A stretch of DNA of 64,000 nucleotides from Ciborinia camelliae (Eukaryota > Ascomycota > Leotiomycetes > Helotiales > Sclerotiniaceae), in assembly GCA_025890175.1 (NCBI GenBank), contig JANPYM010000013.1, positions 504,013 to 568,012 of the forward strand, given 5' to 3'. Position numbers and translations under genes: made by a program. The notes under the pieces were generated by a model that saw only the letters and a list, made by a program, of their open reading frames with translations, had not been told where the DNA came from and ran no database searches. Positions 1-11,300 of the stretch are shown here, piece by piece. Position 1 is the stretch's first letter, and every line of letters starts with the position of its first letter.

Positions 1-566
1 TGACATACAAGCAAAATGTTTTTTTTTGGCTAGAAGCCCCTTCTATTTATAGTCCTTTGCATCTCAGTATACTAACATCATCATTTCAGGCAAAAGTATT
101 GTTTGAAATGAAGTCATGTTTTATGCTTTGATGCTGAACTTTTTTTTGGAGACACTAGTAAAACGGAACAACTCTTCGATCTACTATTGTATCATATTAT
201 AAGAATTTAAGGGTACAAGATCTTGTCAAACCTGAAAGAGGGGCTGAAACCAAACATGACCATCAAGACTGGCGATATCGAATCCTGAATCAATTCCATA
301 GTCTTCAGAATAGTGATGATGACATAAGATGCTTCGTGCTTATTACTGTCATGAAGTACTTGGCATGACCGAAAGTTCTTCAGCTATGTGATACTTTTTT
401 GCCTTATATGCGTATACAGTTCATGGGATTTTGAAAGGATTTGGTGTGTCAAAATGTTCTAGTCAAGGGGGATTTCATTATATGATGTGTGCTGAAGGTG
501 GAATATCTATAGCCACAAGAATATACAGCTATCTTCATCTGAAATTTTATCTTCTCAATTTTTAGC
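1..566. other. intergenic, no gene seen
   Basis: AT-rich sequence with poly-T runs and no convincing coding block. It would hold the promoter of the rhodopsin-like gene that starts at 567. Confidence 0.5.
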
Positions 567-1947
567 ATGACTCAATCAATTGATCCGGCTGAATATGCCA
601 ATCTCCCAGCGGGATCACCTCCACCGGGTGTGCAGTCAAATTTTGATAACCCCGTGACATTAGCACCGGCCATACACGTTGCTATGGTCGTGTCTTTGAG
701 TATTGCAGCTGTCTTTCTGATATTGCGATCATACACCAAGCTGTTCGTCGCCAAGATGTGGGGTGCAGATGACTGTGAATCCCCTCTAGTGTTTCCACCT
801 TATACTCTGCTTACTTAGGTATCTAGGGACATGTCTACCTGGTTTTGTATGATTCTAGGAATCCAACGATTCGACAAAACTAACATTTACAGGTACTAAT
901 CCTGGCCCATAATGACAATGACCTTGCTTTCACCAGTGCGTTGTTCACAAAGTCCTAGAAACCCTGGGACATGCTAACACAATATTAGTAATGGGACCAG
1001 GAAAGTGTATTGGAATATATCTATGGGACATCCGAGCAATAGCCATTACAAAAGCCTATCCCCAGTAAACACTCTCTCTTTTATTTGATATTGCCATTCC
1101 TAACAATCATGCTCAAACTCTAGAGAAGCTTGGCTGGAGTAAATATTTACCCCGCTGCTGCCTTTTTCTTCAAGCCGTCACTCTTCCTTCTTTACCTACG
1201 TCTTTTCAAACCCAATCCTACGACACGATGGTTAATCAATCTATGGAGGTATCATCGTCTGCGCACTCTTTTACTCCGCCAGTATCATCGGAAGTTGCGT
1301 TCTTTGCATACCGAGCAATCCAAGCATGGGGGCGTGGCTTGCAAAGAACCAAGCATACAATATACCATCCATACGTCTTGCAGTGGCGCAAGCATTCTTC
1401 GGTGTTTTTAGTGCCATTTATCTTTTGATAATACGCATTCAGTCAGTATTCCGATTGCAGCTTCCCACCAGCAGTAAATATGCTGTCAGTGCCATATTTA
1501 TGTTTGGCATCCTGTAAGCACACTCTTTTCATTCCATCTACTCTAGAAAACAAAGATCTTTAGTCTTCTAGCTTGTGATACGCCAAATACAGTGCAATCG
1601 CATGTTCGATCGGAAGTCTCGTGTATCGGTACCGTCTGCTCCATACAAATGATCCTACTTGGATATCTGTAATTGTGTTTACTTTCTCTTCGGCCGAGAT
1701 GTGTGCGGGGATCGTTTGCAGCTCAACGCCTATCCTTGGTAAATTGTTCGGGGGGCGAAACACAAAAGTCTCTCATGCAACTTCAACGAGATATCTGTTT
1801 AGAGGGTCCGGGAAGAAGGTATTCAAGAATAGTGAGACGAGCGGCGAAAGTATTTCAACGCATAGACCGCGTGGCAGTGATCTTCAGAATCACAATTATT
1901 TGGAGCCTGAGAACGTGGAGAATGATCGGGAAAGAAGAAAGATATAG
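567..1947 (+). pseudogene. fungal rhodopsin-like integral membrane protein, frameshifted
   Basis: This belongs to the fungal rhodopsin-like seven-helix family (Fung_rhodopsin, PF20684), whose members are mostly of unknown function. The first exon (from 567) has an extracellular start, one membrane helix and the family signature KMWGADD. Family blocks follow: GIYLWDIRAI (about 1010-1050), FFKPSLFLLYLRLF (about 1160-1210), SNPSMGAWLAKNQAY and FGVFSAIYLLI (about 1315-1440), and YRYRLLHTNDPTW (1624-1662). Plausible introns lie at about 1065-1122 and 1516-1590. Between WLINLW and the following GIIVCALFY block (about 1240-1247) the frame changes by one base with no GT-AG pair to explain it. The segment between exon 1 and the WDI block also gives no clean membrane helix. 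The tail, rich in charged residues, ends at 1947. I read it as a pseudogene, although a single base error could make the later half intact. Confidence 0.7.
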
Positions 1948-2990
1948 AACAAGGATATGTTTTAATTCTGAGATCTTTGCATTTCCATTTGGCAAGAATT
2001 TATCGAGGATGTGGACTATACAAATGGAAATTGAAAAGTTTATGCTACGATAGCTTCAAAAATTATGCATGCTTAATGACTGAAAACATATCCACATGCA
2101 AAGTCAGTTCTATCCTATGTGGAAAAATCATGTATAAATCTACTATCTAGGGTTAATTTGGAAATGGTTTGACCTCTTGCGGTACGAATGTCAACGGGTA
2201 TATACTTCAAGAGCTCGCTTGTATAGCGTCTTTTTGGGACAATTTTAGACATATACACTAATTGCTAACAGCATATCGCATATTATTCAATTACAATTAC
2301 ATATTATTCAATTACAATTACATATTATACAATTACAATCATATATTATACAATTGCAATTATATATTATACATTTTTATATATATATATATAAAATAAT
2401 GCCTATCAATCAGCCTAGAGTCCTATCAAAAGCTCCCGAATTCAAAGTATGAGTACAAAAGGTATACGGCGAACAAACATAGAGATATATAACAAACATG
2501 TAGCGAGCAGATAATCTGCGAATAAATGGCAAGCTCACAAGTATGATTACGATGGTGGTAGAAATCATGAGTTCTCCACTTGGAAAACACCAGCACTCGG
2601 ATATAAGAAATGAAATCTATAGATATGACAACCTGGAAGAATAAGGTTAAGAAGCAAACAAAAATCATATAATGATGACATTGCAAGTCGTGATAACGAA
2701 GACGATTACTTGCAAGTGATGTCTTTTGAATTCGTGTAAGACCTAATAGGTACCTAAGGTAAGGTAGGCAATGAAGGCAAGGAGACGGGAGCATGATGAT
2801 AATGATGACCTCCAGCTCGGGACATGGTCAAGTTTTCTTTATGGTTGGAAAAAGAGTTTGCCGAGTCAGGTCAGCACTGCTGCATTAGAGTTATTTAAGG
2901 AAGGCGGTGGCAGAAAATAGAAGAGAATAAAGTTAGACCACGTGCCCAACCTCTGTCCTTCTCCTTTCTCCAACCAACGAACCAACGTCT
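1948..2990. other. intergenic with AT minisatellite
   Basis: No supported gene. The minus-strand reading frame at 2426-2794 has no recognisable domain. The 24-bp repeat at 2276-2375 is listed separately. Confidence 0.5.
2276..2375. repeat. AT-rich minisatellite, ~24-bp unit, about four copies
   Basis: The unit reads approximately catattattcaattacaat and is repeated four times with point differences. It is followed by a (TA)n tract at about 2378-2393. Confidence 0.7.
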
Positions 2991-3007
2991 CGTGAAAGCT
3001 CACCGGA

Positions 3008-3192
3008 TGCATCAAGTGTGAATTTCCGGTAGCATCGAAGTACCTCCATGTTGTTTCGGAGTCCGGACTACCGTACCGGCAATGTGAAAACTTCCAAGCC
3101 TCTGTCTGCTATGAGCCTATGAAGCGATCAAGATTGATCCAAGCCTCCACTTCACATTTAAATTTCCCCTCTTTTCGCCAGTTCAATGTTGT
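3008..3192 (+). pseudogene. possible relic of a Zn2Cys6 DNA-binding domain
   Basis: One open frame reads TGCIKC, then after about 25 residues RQCENFQASVCYEP, and stops near 3192. The ends resemble the start (TGCxxC) and the end (CxxC-x6-C) of a GAL4-type cluster. The middle cysteine pair and the basic linker are missing, and the usual basic stretch before TGC is out of frame. No downstream regulator domain was found. This is a weak match, kept because both cysteine pairs and their spacing are recognisable. Confidence 0.25.
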
Positions 3193-4427
3193 GTAAGCAA
3201 GTAAACCAATCTTTACCAAACTTCAAATATTGATGAGCCTTTCTTTCGAACTATTTGGTTTGATGCTTCAATCTATTACGTTATGATAATCGATTTATGA
3301 ATCTCAAGACATTTGAATCGTTTATCATGATGATATCGGCCGGTTGTACCCGCGCGTTCGTTACACACGGTATGAGGAGATTCAAAGTCGCAGCCAACCA
3401 CTTAAGAAGCCAAGCCAAGCTTCGATATTTTGGTTCCCGTATTCCAAGTCTTCAAGCTCCTTGTATCGAAGAACCTCCTCACAACGACAACCACTCCTCA
3501 ATTGCACGGCCCTTAATATCATATTGGCTGGTATCACGACATTCACGATGAAAGGCCTTTCGTGAAGGAATGCAGGGGGGATGACAGTTCACCCCTCGAT
3601 TGTACATCATGATAATTTATGCTTCTGCCGTTTGGAGCTTTATTAGTCTCGTCGTTCCTGTTACTAGTTGTCTTGTCGTCCGATGATGGCAGACTTAAGC
3701 CTTGCGAGACCCCTGTGTGCCGAAGACGAAAACGCCTTCGAGATTGGAACAAAATTCAATAAAATTCTGATACGAATGAGACCAAACAAAGTAGTGGACC
3801 TCAGCATCCCTCCGCTATTTCATGTATCACGAAAATTCAGTAGTTTCTCAATAAGGTTGGACAAAAACCTAGAATTTGCCATGGCTCACGCAGACTTGCG
3901 GGGCAAGAAAGCATGAAGATGGAAAAATCGACGGGATACATTTAAGGACCATGCTCTTGCATTTTTCATCCTGCAGTGGATTGTCACTATCAACAAAGAG
4001 CGATCATTTCTGTTGGCGAGTCGAACTTTTGATATCAGCCATCGCATCTATTCCGGTTCATTCTTCTGTCTTCCTACATAATCTAGTGGGGGTAATTTGC
4101 TCATTACTAAAATTGCAACTCAAACTTCCCCTACTCCAAGGAATCGACCCCATCTTCTCCTCATCTTCTTTTTGGTTTGACCTGATCATACGATACTGCA
4201 AGTGGTCGATTCTGCTCTTACAATCGCTATATTGCTTGTAATTGCTTTGAGAATGCTGGTTTTCTCATGCAACCACGTTTGGATCGACACCATGAACGAG
4301 CCGAAAAGTTTCACAATATCGTATTCAGTTGAGGGGGTAAACGCAGACTTGCATACTTTGAGTAATTTCCCCTCATCCCTCGGACAGAGAGGCGAAGACC
4401 TTCGGCATTACATGGCTCAGAAATCCT
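3193..4427. other. intergenic, no supported gene
   Basis: Several overlapping short frames on both strands (3297-3551, 3668-3916, 3876-4241) have no domain, no consistent splice structure and no signal peptide. The last 100 bases are the promoter of the lectin gene. Confidence 0.4.
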
Positions 4428-4437
4428 CTATATATAC
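4428..4437 (+). promoter_or_regulatory. TATA box of the lectin gene
   Basis: The sequence ctatatatac lies about 115 bases before the ATG at 4552, a plausible TATA position in an ascomycete promoter. A pyrimidine-rich leader follows, with atcacaatg at the start codon. Confidence 0.5.
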
Positions 4438-4551
4438 ACCTTAGATCTCCGTGAAAGAATGAGCAAAACTTCGATATCCATCACCTTTTAGTTACATACC
4501 CACCCTCATACTCATCACTTTGACTTAAATCAATCTATCGATAACATCACA

Positions 4552-5654
4552 ATGTCTATCATTTCCACAGACCTCGCTTGCACTTCCGCCCCCGATAAAG
4601 TTTTACATCTCTTCTTCCAAGATGGCCCAAGGATTCTTGAAGCGCGATCTCCAGACGGCGGTAATGCTTGGACTACTCAAGATACCGTCATTGCCGATGA
4701 TGCAGATTTCACGGGCTCTGCGATGACATGCTACTATGTGGACAGAGACGCAAACTTTGACAACCATCCTTCAGTATGTGTTCAATTTTGGTTCGTTTTA
4801 TTGGCTAATATGTGTTGCAGATTCATCTTCTCTACATGAATGTAGATCATTTTTTGATGGAGAAAGTTAAGCGAATGAAGGGAGACAATCCCATTTGGGA
4901 GGACGTTAAGATCCCAGACGAGGTCAAGAAAGGCCCAGAGATGTATTCGAGAATGGCTGGGGATGCTTTCAATTCTGGTAGCGGTTGGAACCCGAATGGG
5001 TCGCAATGGGTTTACTATTCAGGGTGAGTTACAATCTATAGTTCTTGGTTTTGCAATTCCTCTAAATTCAACCGCAGTACAAAGGATGGCAAGTTGGGCA
5101 TTGTCGAAATTCGACGCACACCTAAGGATCCATGGCACACTGAGAGTGTCCTCCCAGAGAAATGGGGTGATCAACTTCCGGGGACCTCTCTAGCTTGCGC
5201 CCTCAAGAGCGGCAACATCAAGGTTTTCTACCAGCGCCATGACTACAGCATCGTACTTTTTGAGAATCAAGATAACAAATGGAATGGTAAGTAGTATCCA
5301 AGTGCCAATATGCTATTGATTTTCTCCTCTAATTGTCTTCTAGATCGAGGAGTCTACGTTAAGGCGGACAAGGTTCAGGCTACAACACCACTTGCCTGCA
5401 CCATGACTCAGGACGGAAGTATCCATCTCTTCTATGCCGGAAAGAATGGCGCGGTCATTCACTGCAAGGATGGCAAGGGAGAAGACGATATTGCAGAATT
5501 CTACCCAGGCTCGAAGTTGGGTGCTACATCAGTCGGCAACAAGATTACCTTGTTCATCAGGAAATTGAGTCCCGTCGGGGAGGTTGGCACCATGGAGAAT
5601 GAAAATGGCTCATGGAAGGAAGGCTCTACTGTCATTCCCGCGTCTCGCTCCTAG
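4552..5654 (+). CDS. fucose-specific lectin (AAL/AFL-type beta-propeller)
   Basis: Exons 4552-4773, 4821-5023, 5078-5286 and 5344-5654 join in frame to 314 residues. The introns have good borders (gtatgt, gtgagt, gtaagt donors; cag or tag acceptors). The product matches the fungal fucose-specific lectin family (PF07938), a six-bladed beta-propeller that binds L-fucosylated glycans. Blade-like repeats are visible: LHLFFQDGPRILEARS, WVYYSGTKDGKLGIVEI, IKVFYQRHDYSIVLFE and IHLFYAGKNGAVIH, each with the aromatic and charged residues typical of a blade. There is no signal peptide, as in Aleuria aurantia lectin, so the protein may be cytosolic or leave by an unconventional route. Roles proposed for the family are defence against grazers and recognition of host glycans; which applies here is unknown. 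The start follows acaATG directly after the leader. Confidence 0.88.
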
Positions 5655-6723
5655 TGGATGATCGGGGCGTAACTTTTCCTTATGTTGATTTTCAGGACTC
5701 CTACTCCGGGGGAAAAAGTCGTCATTTTTCTTTCATGAACAAACACAACCAATAATTTCGGGATGATATTTATGACCCAATCCACACACTCTTTGCAAGC
5801 CAACTTGCCACAAATTAGCTATTAGTTATTTTTCTTTCGAATTCACTCATTTGCCTGCCCGAATTTGGGGTTCTCCGATGTGATTGTATGATTGTGAGGG
5901 TGTGATTTTCTTGTGACAATGCTTTTTTAGTGGCCAGATCAAAGAGATCTTATTCCCTCAGACTCTACATCAACCCCATGATAGATTCTCCTTCATTATT
6001 TATGAAACTAATCCTTAGTCAAGCCCTTCCTTATGAAAACAAAACTGTCCAATTTTTGTGTTTAATGACGGGTGAATACTATAAGCATATTATGAAGTTG
6101 GCCAACTTAACAGAATAAACCCAATGCCCTAGTATATCTTGCACCCGGTAAGAAACAAATAATATGTATGGTTCATGAGACTACCTTCGAAAAGCAGCCA
6201 GTATACTGGATGTGCAATCAGAAGTTTTCTATAAAAAATATTAAAACTGGACTCGAAGCATTTTGCTGTTTCACCCCATCTTTGTAATTCTTGATTCCTT
6301 GGCTGTATCTTAGCAGAAAACCCTAGACCAATATTGTCAATCTCCTCCTCACCCAGGGATAAAGTTCCGCCGAAGCATTCGCCGAGCATTCACCTCCTTA
6401 ATATTCAACTTTGTTTATCAACAATTGACATAAAATGTATACAAAAGTAACAAAACGATGAGATATGACAGGATAGGCTTGATGTTGATTATGGACAGCT
6501 ATATTACTTTGGGGCTGGAGAGACTGAGCTGAGCTTGGGGCATGAAATCCTTCATGTGAAGATTAATTTGGCTTACAAAGTATTTCCAAATCCTGCTGAA
6601 CTGAAAAGTTTACATTTTTGAGGATGGGGTAGATATAAAAAAATAACGCATTAGTGAATTCAGATTATTCGACCTCTATATTGATTACTCTACAATGGAC
6701 AGACTGTCGATTGACCCATCAAC
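5655..6723. other. intergenic, no supported gene
   Basis: Short frames at 5930-6118 (plus) and 6129-6389 (minus) have no recognisable features. No RNA gene or repeat was seen. Confidence 0.45.
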
Positions 6724-6855
6724 CACACCTTCTCCCATATCATCCTCTCCCATATTTTCCTCTCCCATATCGTCCTCTCCCATATTTTCCTCTCCCATAT
6801 TGTCCTCTCCCATATTCTCCTCTCCCATATTCTCCTCTCCCATATTCTCCTCTTC
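6724..6855. repeat. 15-bp minisatellite upstream of the 6916 gene
   Basis: About nine copies of a 15-bp unit, (t/c)ctcccatat(t/c)(t/g)(t/c)cc, all on the plus strand and ending about 60 bases before the ATG at 6916. As the unit length is a multiple of three, every frame stays open through it, giving artificial coding potential on both strands. Confidence 0.85.
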
Positions 6856-6915
6856 CAATACAATACACCTCAAAAGAAATATTCGGAAGTTCGACTTTCT
6901 TTGTATTCCTACAAC

Positions 6916-7683
6916 ATGGACAAGAAACTACCATACCAACATTCACGCTCCTCAAAAGCAACAAACTCATCAAAGGCAACAAGCCCATCATTCACCAGCT
7001 CCTATAGTGAGAGTGAGAGTAAAACACCATCAACAGATGGTTCGTCAGGCACACATGCACAGAGATTCCATCAGCAGCAGCAAGTGGCCTTTGTGATCCG
7101 CGGAAAGTCATACCTCTTCCCCTCAATGTTTGGGGTTTACAGAGATAGCACGACAAAACTATTCCTCTCTGAACACCATGTATCAACACCATTCATGTCA
7201 ATCACCACGAACTCTGATGACTCTGGCGTCTCACCCTCTACTATCGTTCTTGAATCTCCAACAACTGTAATGGCAACTGCTGACATTCATTCCTATTCCT
7301 CCAAAACCAATATCGTGGTCGGAAATACCTCAGCCTTTCTACAGTCATCAGGTTTCCTTTCACCAGTCTGGGAATTTACCTATACTTTTGATGATGGGCA
7401 CCAAGAAACTTTTCATTGGAAAAAGAGCTCCGGGGAGGCAGTCGCCGAATTGGGTGGTATGAGTAAGGGATATAAGCTAGTGAGGGTATCGAACGGAGAA
7501 GTGGTAGCAGCATGGACAAATTCTGCAGGCATAAGTGTGGACAAAATTGCGAAGATTGGGCTTTTGGATAGTGCGAGGGAGTATGGATGGGGAGATAGGT
7601 GGGAAGTAACGGTCGTGGTAGGAGCAATAGCACTTATTGAGAGAGACAGAATAATGAGGGACAATGCTGCCACTGCGGCATAG
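6916..7683 (+). CDS. uncharacterised protein with a tubby/LURP-one-like C-terminal half (tentative)
   Basis: A single-exon gene of 255 residues, with its ATG at 6916 (acaacATGGAC). The first ~55 residues are Ser/Thr/Gln-rich and probably disordered. The rest (about 65-245) is a compact, beta-rich domain with IRGKSYLFPSMFGVYRD, WEFTYTFDDGHQETFHWKK, ELGGMSKGYKLVRV and GEVVAAWTN, ending in a helix-like GDRWEVTVVVGAIALIERDR. This order (core fold, then a W/F-rich strand, then a GG...YKLVR strand and GEVVA strand) recalls uncharacterised ascomycete proteins related to the tubby C-terminal/LURP-one fold; that is recollection, not proof. No signal peptide is seen, and the final hydrophobic stretch is short. 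Function is unknown. Confidence 0.7.
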   Translation: MDKKLPYQHSRSSKATNSSKATSPSFTSSYSESESKTPSTDGSSGTHAQRFHQQQQVAFVIRGKSYLFPSMFGVYRDSTTKLFLSEHHVSTPFMSITTNSDDSGVSPSTIVLESPTTVMATADIHSYSSKTNIVVGNTSAFLQSSGFLSPVWEFTYTFDDGHQETFHWKKSSGEAVAELGGMSKGYKLVRVSNGEVVAAWTNSAGISVDKIAKIGLLDSAREYGWGDRWEVTVVVGAIALIERDRIMRDNAATAA

Positions 7684-8551
7684 AGCGAGGCTTGCGATCG
7701 GATTCTGGGAAAACTTTGTTGGGCTTAAAATGATACAGTACCAGGTGTTCTTAGCTTAGGGTGCTCAATGGCATTGATTACAAAATTCTTGAAATTTTGG
7801 CTACGATTTGACATAAGCACAGCAATTAAAAAAATGCAAAGGATTGAACTTTTAAACTTGCCCAAGTTGTATTTTTCTATGCCTTTCTGTTCTTGAAGAG
7901 ATTCTTGACATCAAATTCCATCGAGATCAGGCGATAATTTCTCCGATTATTGATCTGCATATCGATATGCTCTGCTCCAATCCGTGATCTTTAAATTCTC
8001 AATGACTCCAGTGAGTCAATTGGCTGTTGAGAAATCATTGCAATTATCAGACGAGAAAGTTTTTTTTAGCAACCTTCCAGAACAGAAGTTAAGTGTTCTT
8101 CAATTCTTCGATTATTCCGATACTTACCATATCTCAATGAAATCTCTTTGTTAATTCCATGAGAAATTTTCCGTTAAGTCTTCGTGGCAAAGTATATAGA
8201 TAGTAACAGGCCTTTGTTCTCAAGGATAACAAAGCGAAAATATGTACGGGTCTCCCATGTGGCGAGAGCAAGATTCTCGAAAACAACTTTCAGCACCATA
8301 AATCATTGGTTGTAGATCATTTTGAGTGGGCTGCATGCTGTCTAGTAGTGTGGAATAGATGGGTTAGAGTATACTTAAAATATCCTCGATGAAAGAACAA
8401 AGATATCGCCAGGGACATACTAGCCCCTTTGCGGAACACTACCACTTCTTTCAACCATATGATCATTTCCTCCCATCAACTGTTCCAACTTTCCCATCAC
8501 TATCAAGTTCAAATCCAAATCCAAGACATACTCGTTGCCTCAACCTCGAAA
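7684..8551. other. intergenic, no gene seen
   Basis: AT-rich spacer without a coding signal. The last ~120 bases before 8552 form the leader of the next gene. Confidence 0.5.
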
Positions 8552-9517
8552 ATGTCATACAGTCCAAGCAGTCCAAACAGTCCCAGCGTGCGTCCCCAGG
8601 AGGACCACGAAGGTCTCCAAGTCGTTCCCGACGACGGCCTGCACACCCCTGAGCCAGATGAATCCCCCGTATCCAAAGATCTCAAATTCCAACCCTATTC
8701 TGCCGGATCCGCCTATGGAGGGCCCTTGAACGTCCGTGAACCTGGTTTCGACGTTCCGCCCGGCCCAGAATCGCCCCCTCCAGCTTTCCATCTTATAAAT
8801 GAATATAAAACAGGTCATAACAATACGCTACCTGTTGAAGATGCGCCTCCTCCACAGAGCGTCAAAGAAAAACGAATTTGTGGGTTGAGGAAAAGGACAT
8901 TTTGGTTGTTGATGCTATTGCTCCTTATCGCAATCATTGCATTGGCCGTCGGTCTAGGCATAGGACTCAGCGGTTCTAAATCATCAACCTCCTCTGAATC
9001 CTCAAATTCCAGCTCCTCAACATCCGTATCTACAACCAGTACTGGTACCTCATCCGCCGCCCCATCAGCCTCTTCGCCCATCGGTCAAACATGTGTAAAT
9101 GGTACCGGTCCTGGCAATTATCTCGGCCTCTGTAACTTCTCCTGTAACTTTGGTTATTGCCCGTCCCCCTGCACCTGTTTCCAATATTCCGCAACCGCGA
9201 TTCCAGCACCTCCTATTTCAAACACACCCGGATTTCCGCTCCCCGGAGAGAATGCAGATTATACGGGGTTGTGCAGTTTTACGTGTAATCACGGGTATTG
9301 TCCCGAGGGGGCTTGCACTACGGATTCTGCGGCTGCAGGGAACTCGAGCGCGGGGGCTAGTGGCTCCTCCTCCACGACAAGTTCGGTATCTTCAAAGTTG
9401 TCGACAAGTTCGAGTTTGGCGCCGATAACTCTTACTCCACCGACGAGCACGGTAGTTGTTACGATGAAAGGTTCGCAGACTAGTACGGTGGTTGTGGCGC
9501 CCACGACGATGGATTAG
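8552..9517 (+). CDS. single-pass membrane protein with two CBM24-like cysteine modules
   Basis: A single-exon gene of 321 residues. I chose the ATG at 8552 (MSYSPSSPNSPS) over an upstream in-frame frame because the upstream part has no coding character. Residues 1-110 are Pro-rich and hydrophilic, KEKRICGLRKR is a positive-inside flank, and 117-139 is one strong membrane helix. A Ser/Thr-rich stalk follows, then two related modules, NYLGLCNFSCNFGYCPSPC and DYTGLCSFTCNHGYCPEGAC, and a second Ser/Thr-rich tail. The YxGLCxFxCxxGYCP pattern is the one seen beside GH71 alpha-1,3-glucanases (CBM24 type, alpha-1,3-glucan binding). The layout suggests a type II protein with its cysteine modules in the wall and a disordered cytosolic N-terminus, so a wall-anchoring or wall-sensing role is inferred. 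No catalytic domain is present. Confidence 0.75.
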   Translation: MSYSPSSPNSPSVRPQEDHEGLQVVPDDGLHTPEPDESPVSKDLKFQPYSAGSAYGGPLNVREPGFDVPPGPESPPPAFHLINEYKTGHNNTLPVEDAPPPQSVKEKRICGLRKRTFWLLMLLLLIAIIALAVGLGIGLSGSKSSTSSESSNSSSSTSVSTTSTGTSSAAPSASSPIGQTCVNGTGPGNYLGLCNFSCNFGYCPSPCTCFQYSATAIPAPPISNTPGFPLPGENADYTGLCSFTCNHGYCPEGACTTDSAAAGNSSAGASGSSSTTSSVSSKLSTSSSLAPITLTPPTSTVVVTMKGSQTSTVVVAPTTMD

Positions 9518-11300
9518 ATACCTTATATTGAGATTCGATAGTGCTTGTTATATGTGGGAATGATGGATATGGAAACAAGAGAAGAATAGAAGGGAAACGA
9601 AAAGCTGACATCTTGTATTTATAGATGTGTGTATTTGAGTTCTTGATTTCGCTTTCATTACATGTGTATGTATTGGATGGGTTCTTCGAGAACAAAGGAC
9701 CTTATTAAATTGTATAGAATATTTTCATAGAATCTAAAATTGCCATTACTTGCAATCATCTTGATGTATAGCCAATCTAAATAAACTCTATGTGTCAGAA
9801 GTTCTGAGACCTGTGTGCAAGAGTTGGAATATCCACAAATCTTGAAAGTTCAAGTTGCTTTCGTTTTTGGCGGACGACCTTTAGTTCTAACAAAAGATAT
9901 GATGTACTAGATTGGAATATCTCTCTTCCCCATTCCATGTCTAGTTAAATCCGCCTCAACCTCTGAATTTACGGAAATATAGGGCCGAATAGTCCCGCAG
10001 ACTACCACTTTAAAAATACCGAAAGTCAGAATCCCCAGATTTATAAAAGCGGTAACTCAGGAACTTTCCTGAACTAGCCATGCGCCAAGGTAGCCACTGA
10101 AAGTGGAAAGGGGGTCTTTTAAACGGAGATTTACGCTGCAGACGCTCGAGATCGAACCGAGAATAATAGCCGACGTCAAAGTAAACAATAGAAGTAACGG
10201 CAAACACTATTAGACGCAAGATATGGCCTTACTTATATACAGCCAGAAAATATTGCCGTCAAATTTCCAATTGTACTTTTTTACTTTTGGAGACTGGTTA
10301 GGAGATGTCAAAGCTTGATGCCCCCCTATTTTATCAGAAAGTTGCTTTGCGTGGAGTAACTAATTCAAAATTAGATATATAACTTCAATGGTAATAATGC
10401 CACATAGTGCGCATATAATTTTCATGCCATCCTGAAGATCCCAGACCAAACCTGACTTGAGTTTCAGCTGCACTAACGGTCAGGGCGGTAGCACTTCCAA
10501 GGCACCAAATGAGAAGGGATGACTATCGGAACTTTCATCTGTTTTTTCTGACCCAATTGGTTCTCGAGCATCTGTTGTCATTAATTATCCTTGATACAAA
10601 GCACCTTTGAATATTCGGTGTGCTTTGAAGTAAAATTATGCATGTAAGGTAAAATACATCTAACCTCTTGTTACCTAGGTATGTGGTAAAAGTCAATGAT
10701 ATTCTTTTAATAACTAACCCTATAGCTAAAGCTAAAATCTATAGTGGTATATGATAACTAAGCTAAGCTAGTGGTCAAGGAACCCCATCATGAAAATGGA
10801 TACATATTCTCAAGTAAATTGACTCATATTGAATGTTCACCTCGAATATTCTCACATATCGATATAATATCTAAATTCCCGAATCCCCCCAAAAAATTGG
10901 AAAGTAATTAAACTTCTATTAAATCGTATCAATAGAATGGAGCCAATAATAAAGTAAAACACGATTTTCGTCTGTTTGGTTCTTATTTACTCCCAAGGTT
11001 ATTATTGTATCCCGCCTTTCTGCAAGATCATGGCAAACAGCTACCCCGCAGCTCTTTCATTCACTCAAACCTCAGTACTTTATTTTTACCCAAATTACAT
11101 TCATTATGGTTATTCACTCCTTCCTGATGTGAGCTAGGTAGCTTCTTCCCACACTGGCGTGTTTAATATTATTTAAGTTCCCTCTAGCTCTGAGGACCTC
11201 CATCTTCTTCAAACAATTTTCAATCCGCCTCAACTAATTACGAAAACTCCAACACAATAAGTATCAAACAAACTTCCTTCAATTAATAAACGCCCCGATC
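9518..11300. other. intergenic, no supported gene
   Basis: A 1.8-kb spacer of moderate AT content. A box-B-like ggttcgatctc lies on the minus strand near 10150 but has no box A or tRNA fold around it. The final ~150 bases form the leader of the 11301 gene. Confidence 0.45.

Noticed and set aside
2426..2794. 122-codon minus-strand frame
   Set aside because: No domain, signal peptide or splice support; hydrophobic pattern is irregular and the region is AT-rich.
6685..6991. Repeat proteins rich in GEENM or GRGEY on the minus strand
   Set aside because: They are produced by the 15-bp minisatellite staying open in every frame.
10110..10220. Possible tRNA on the minus strand (box-B-like ggttcgatctc)
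   Set aside because: No box A at the right distance and no cloverleaf can be drawn.
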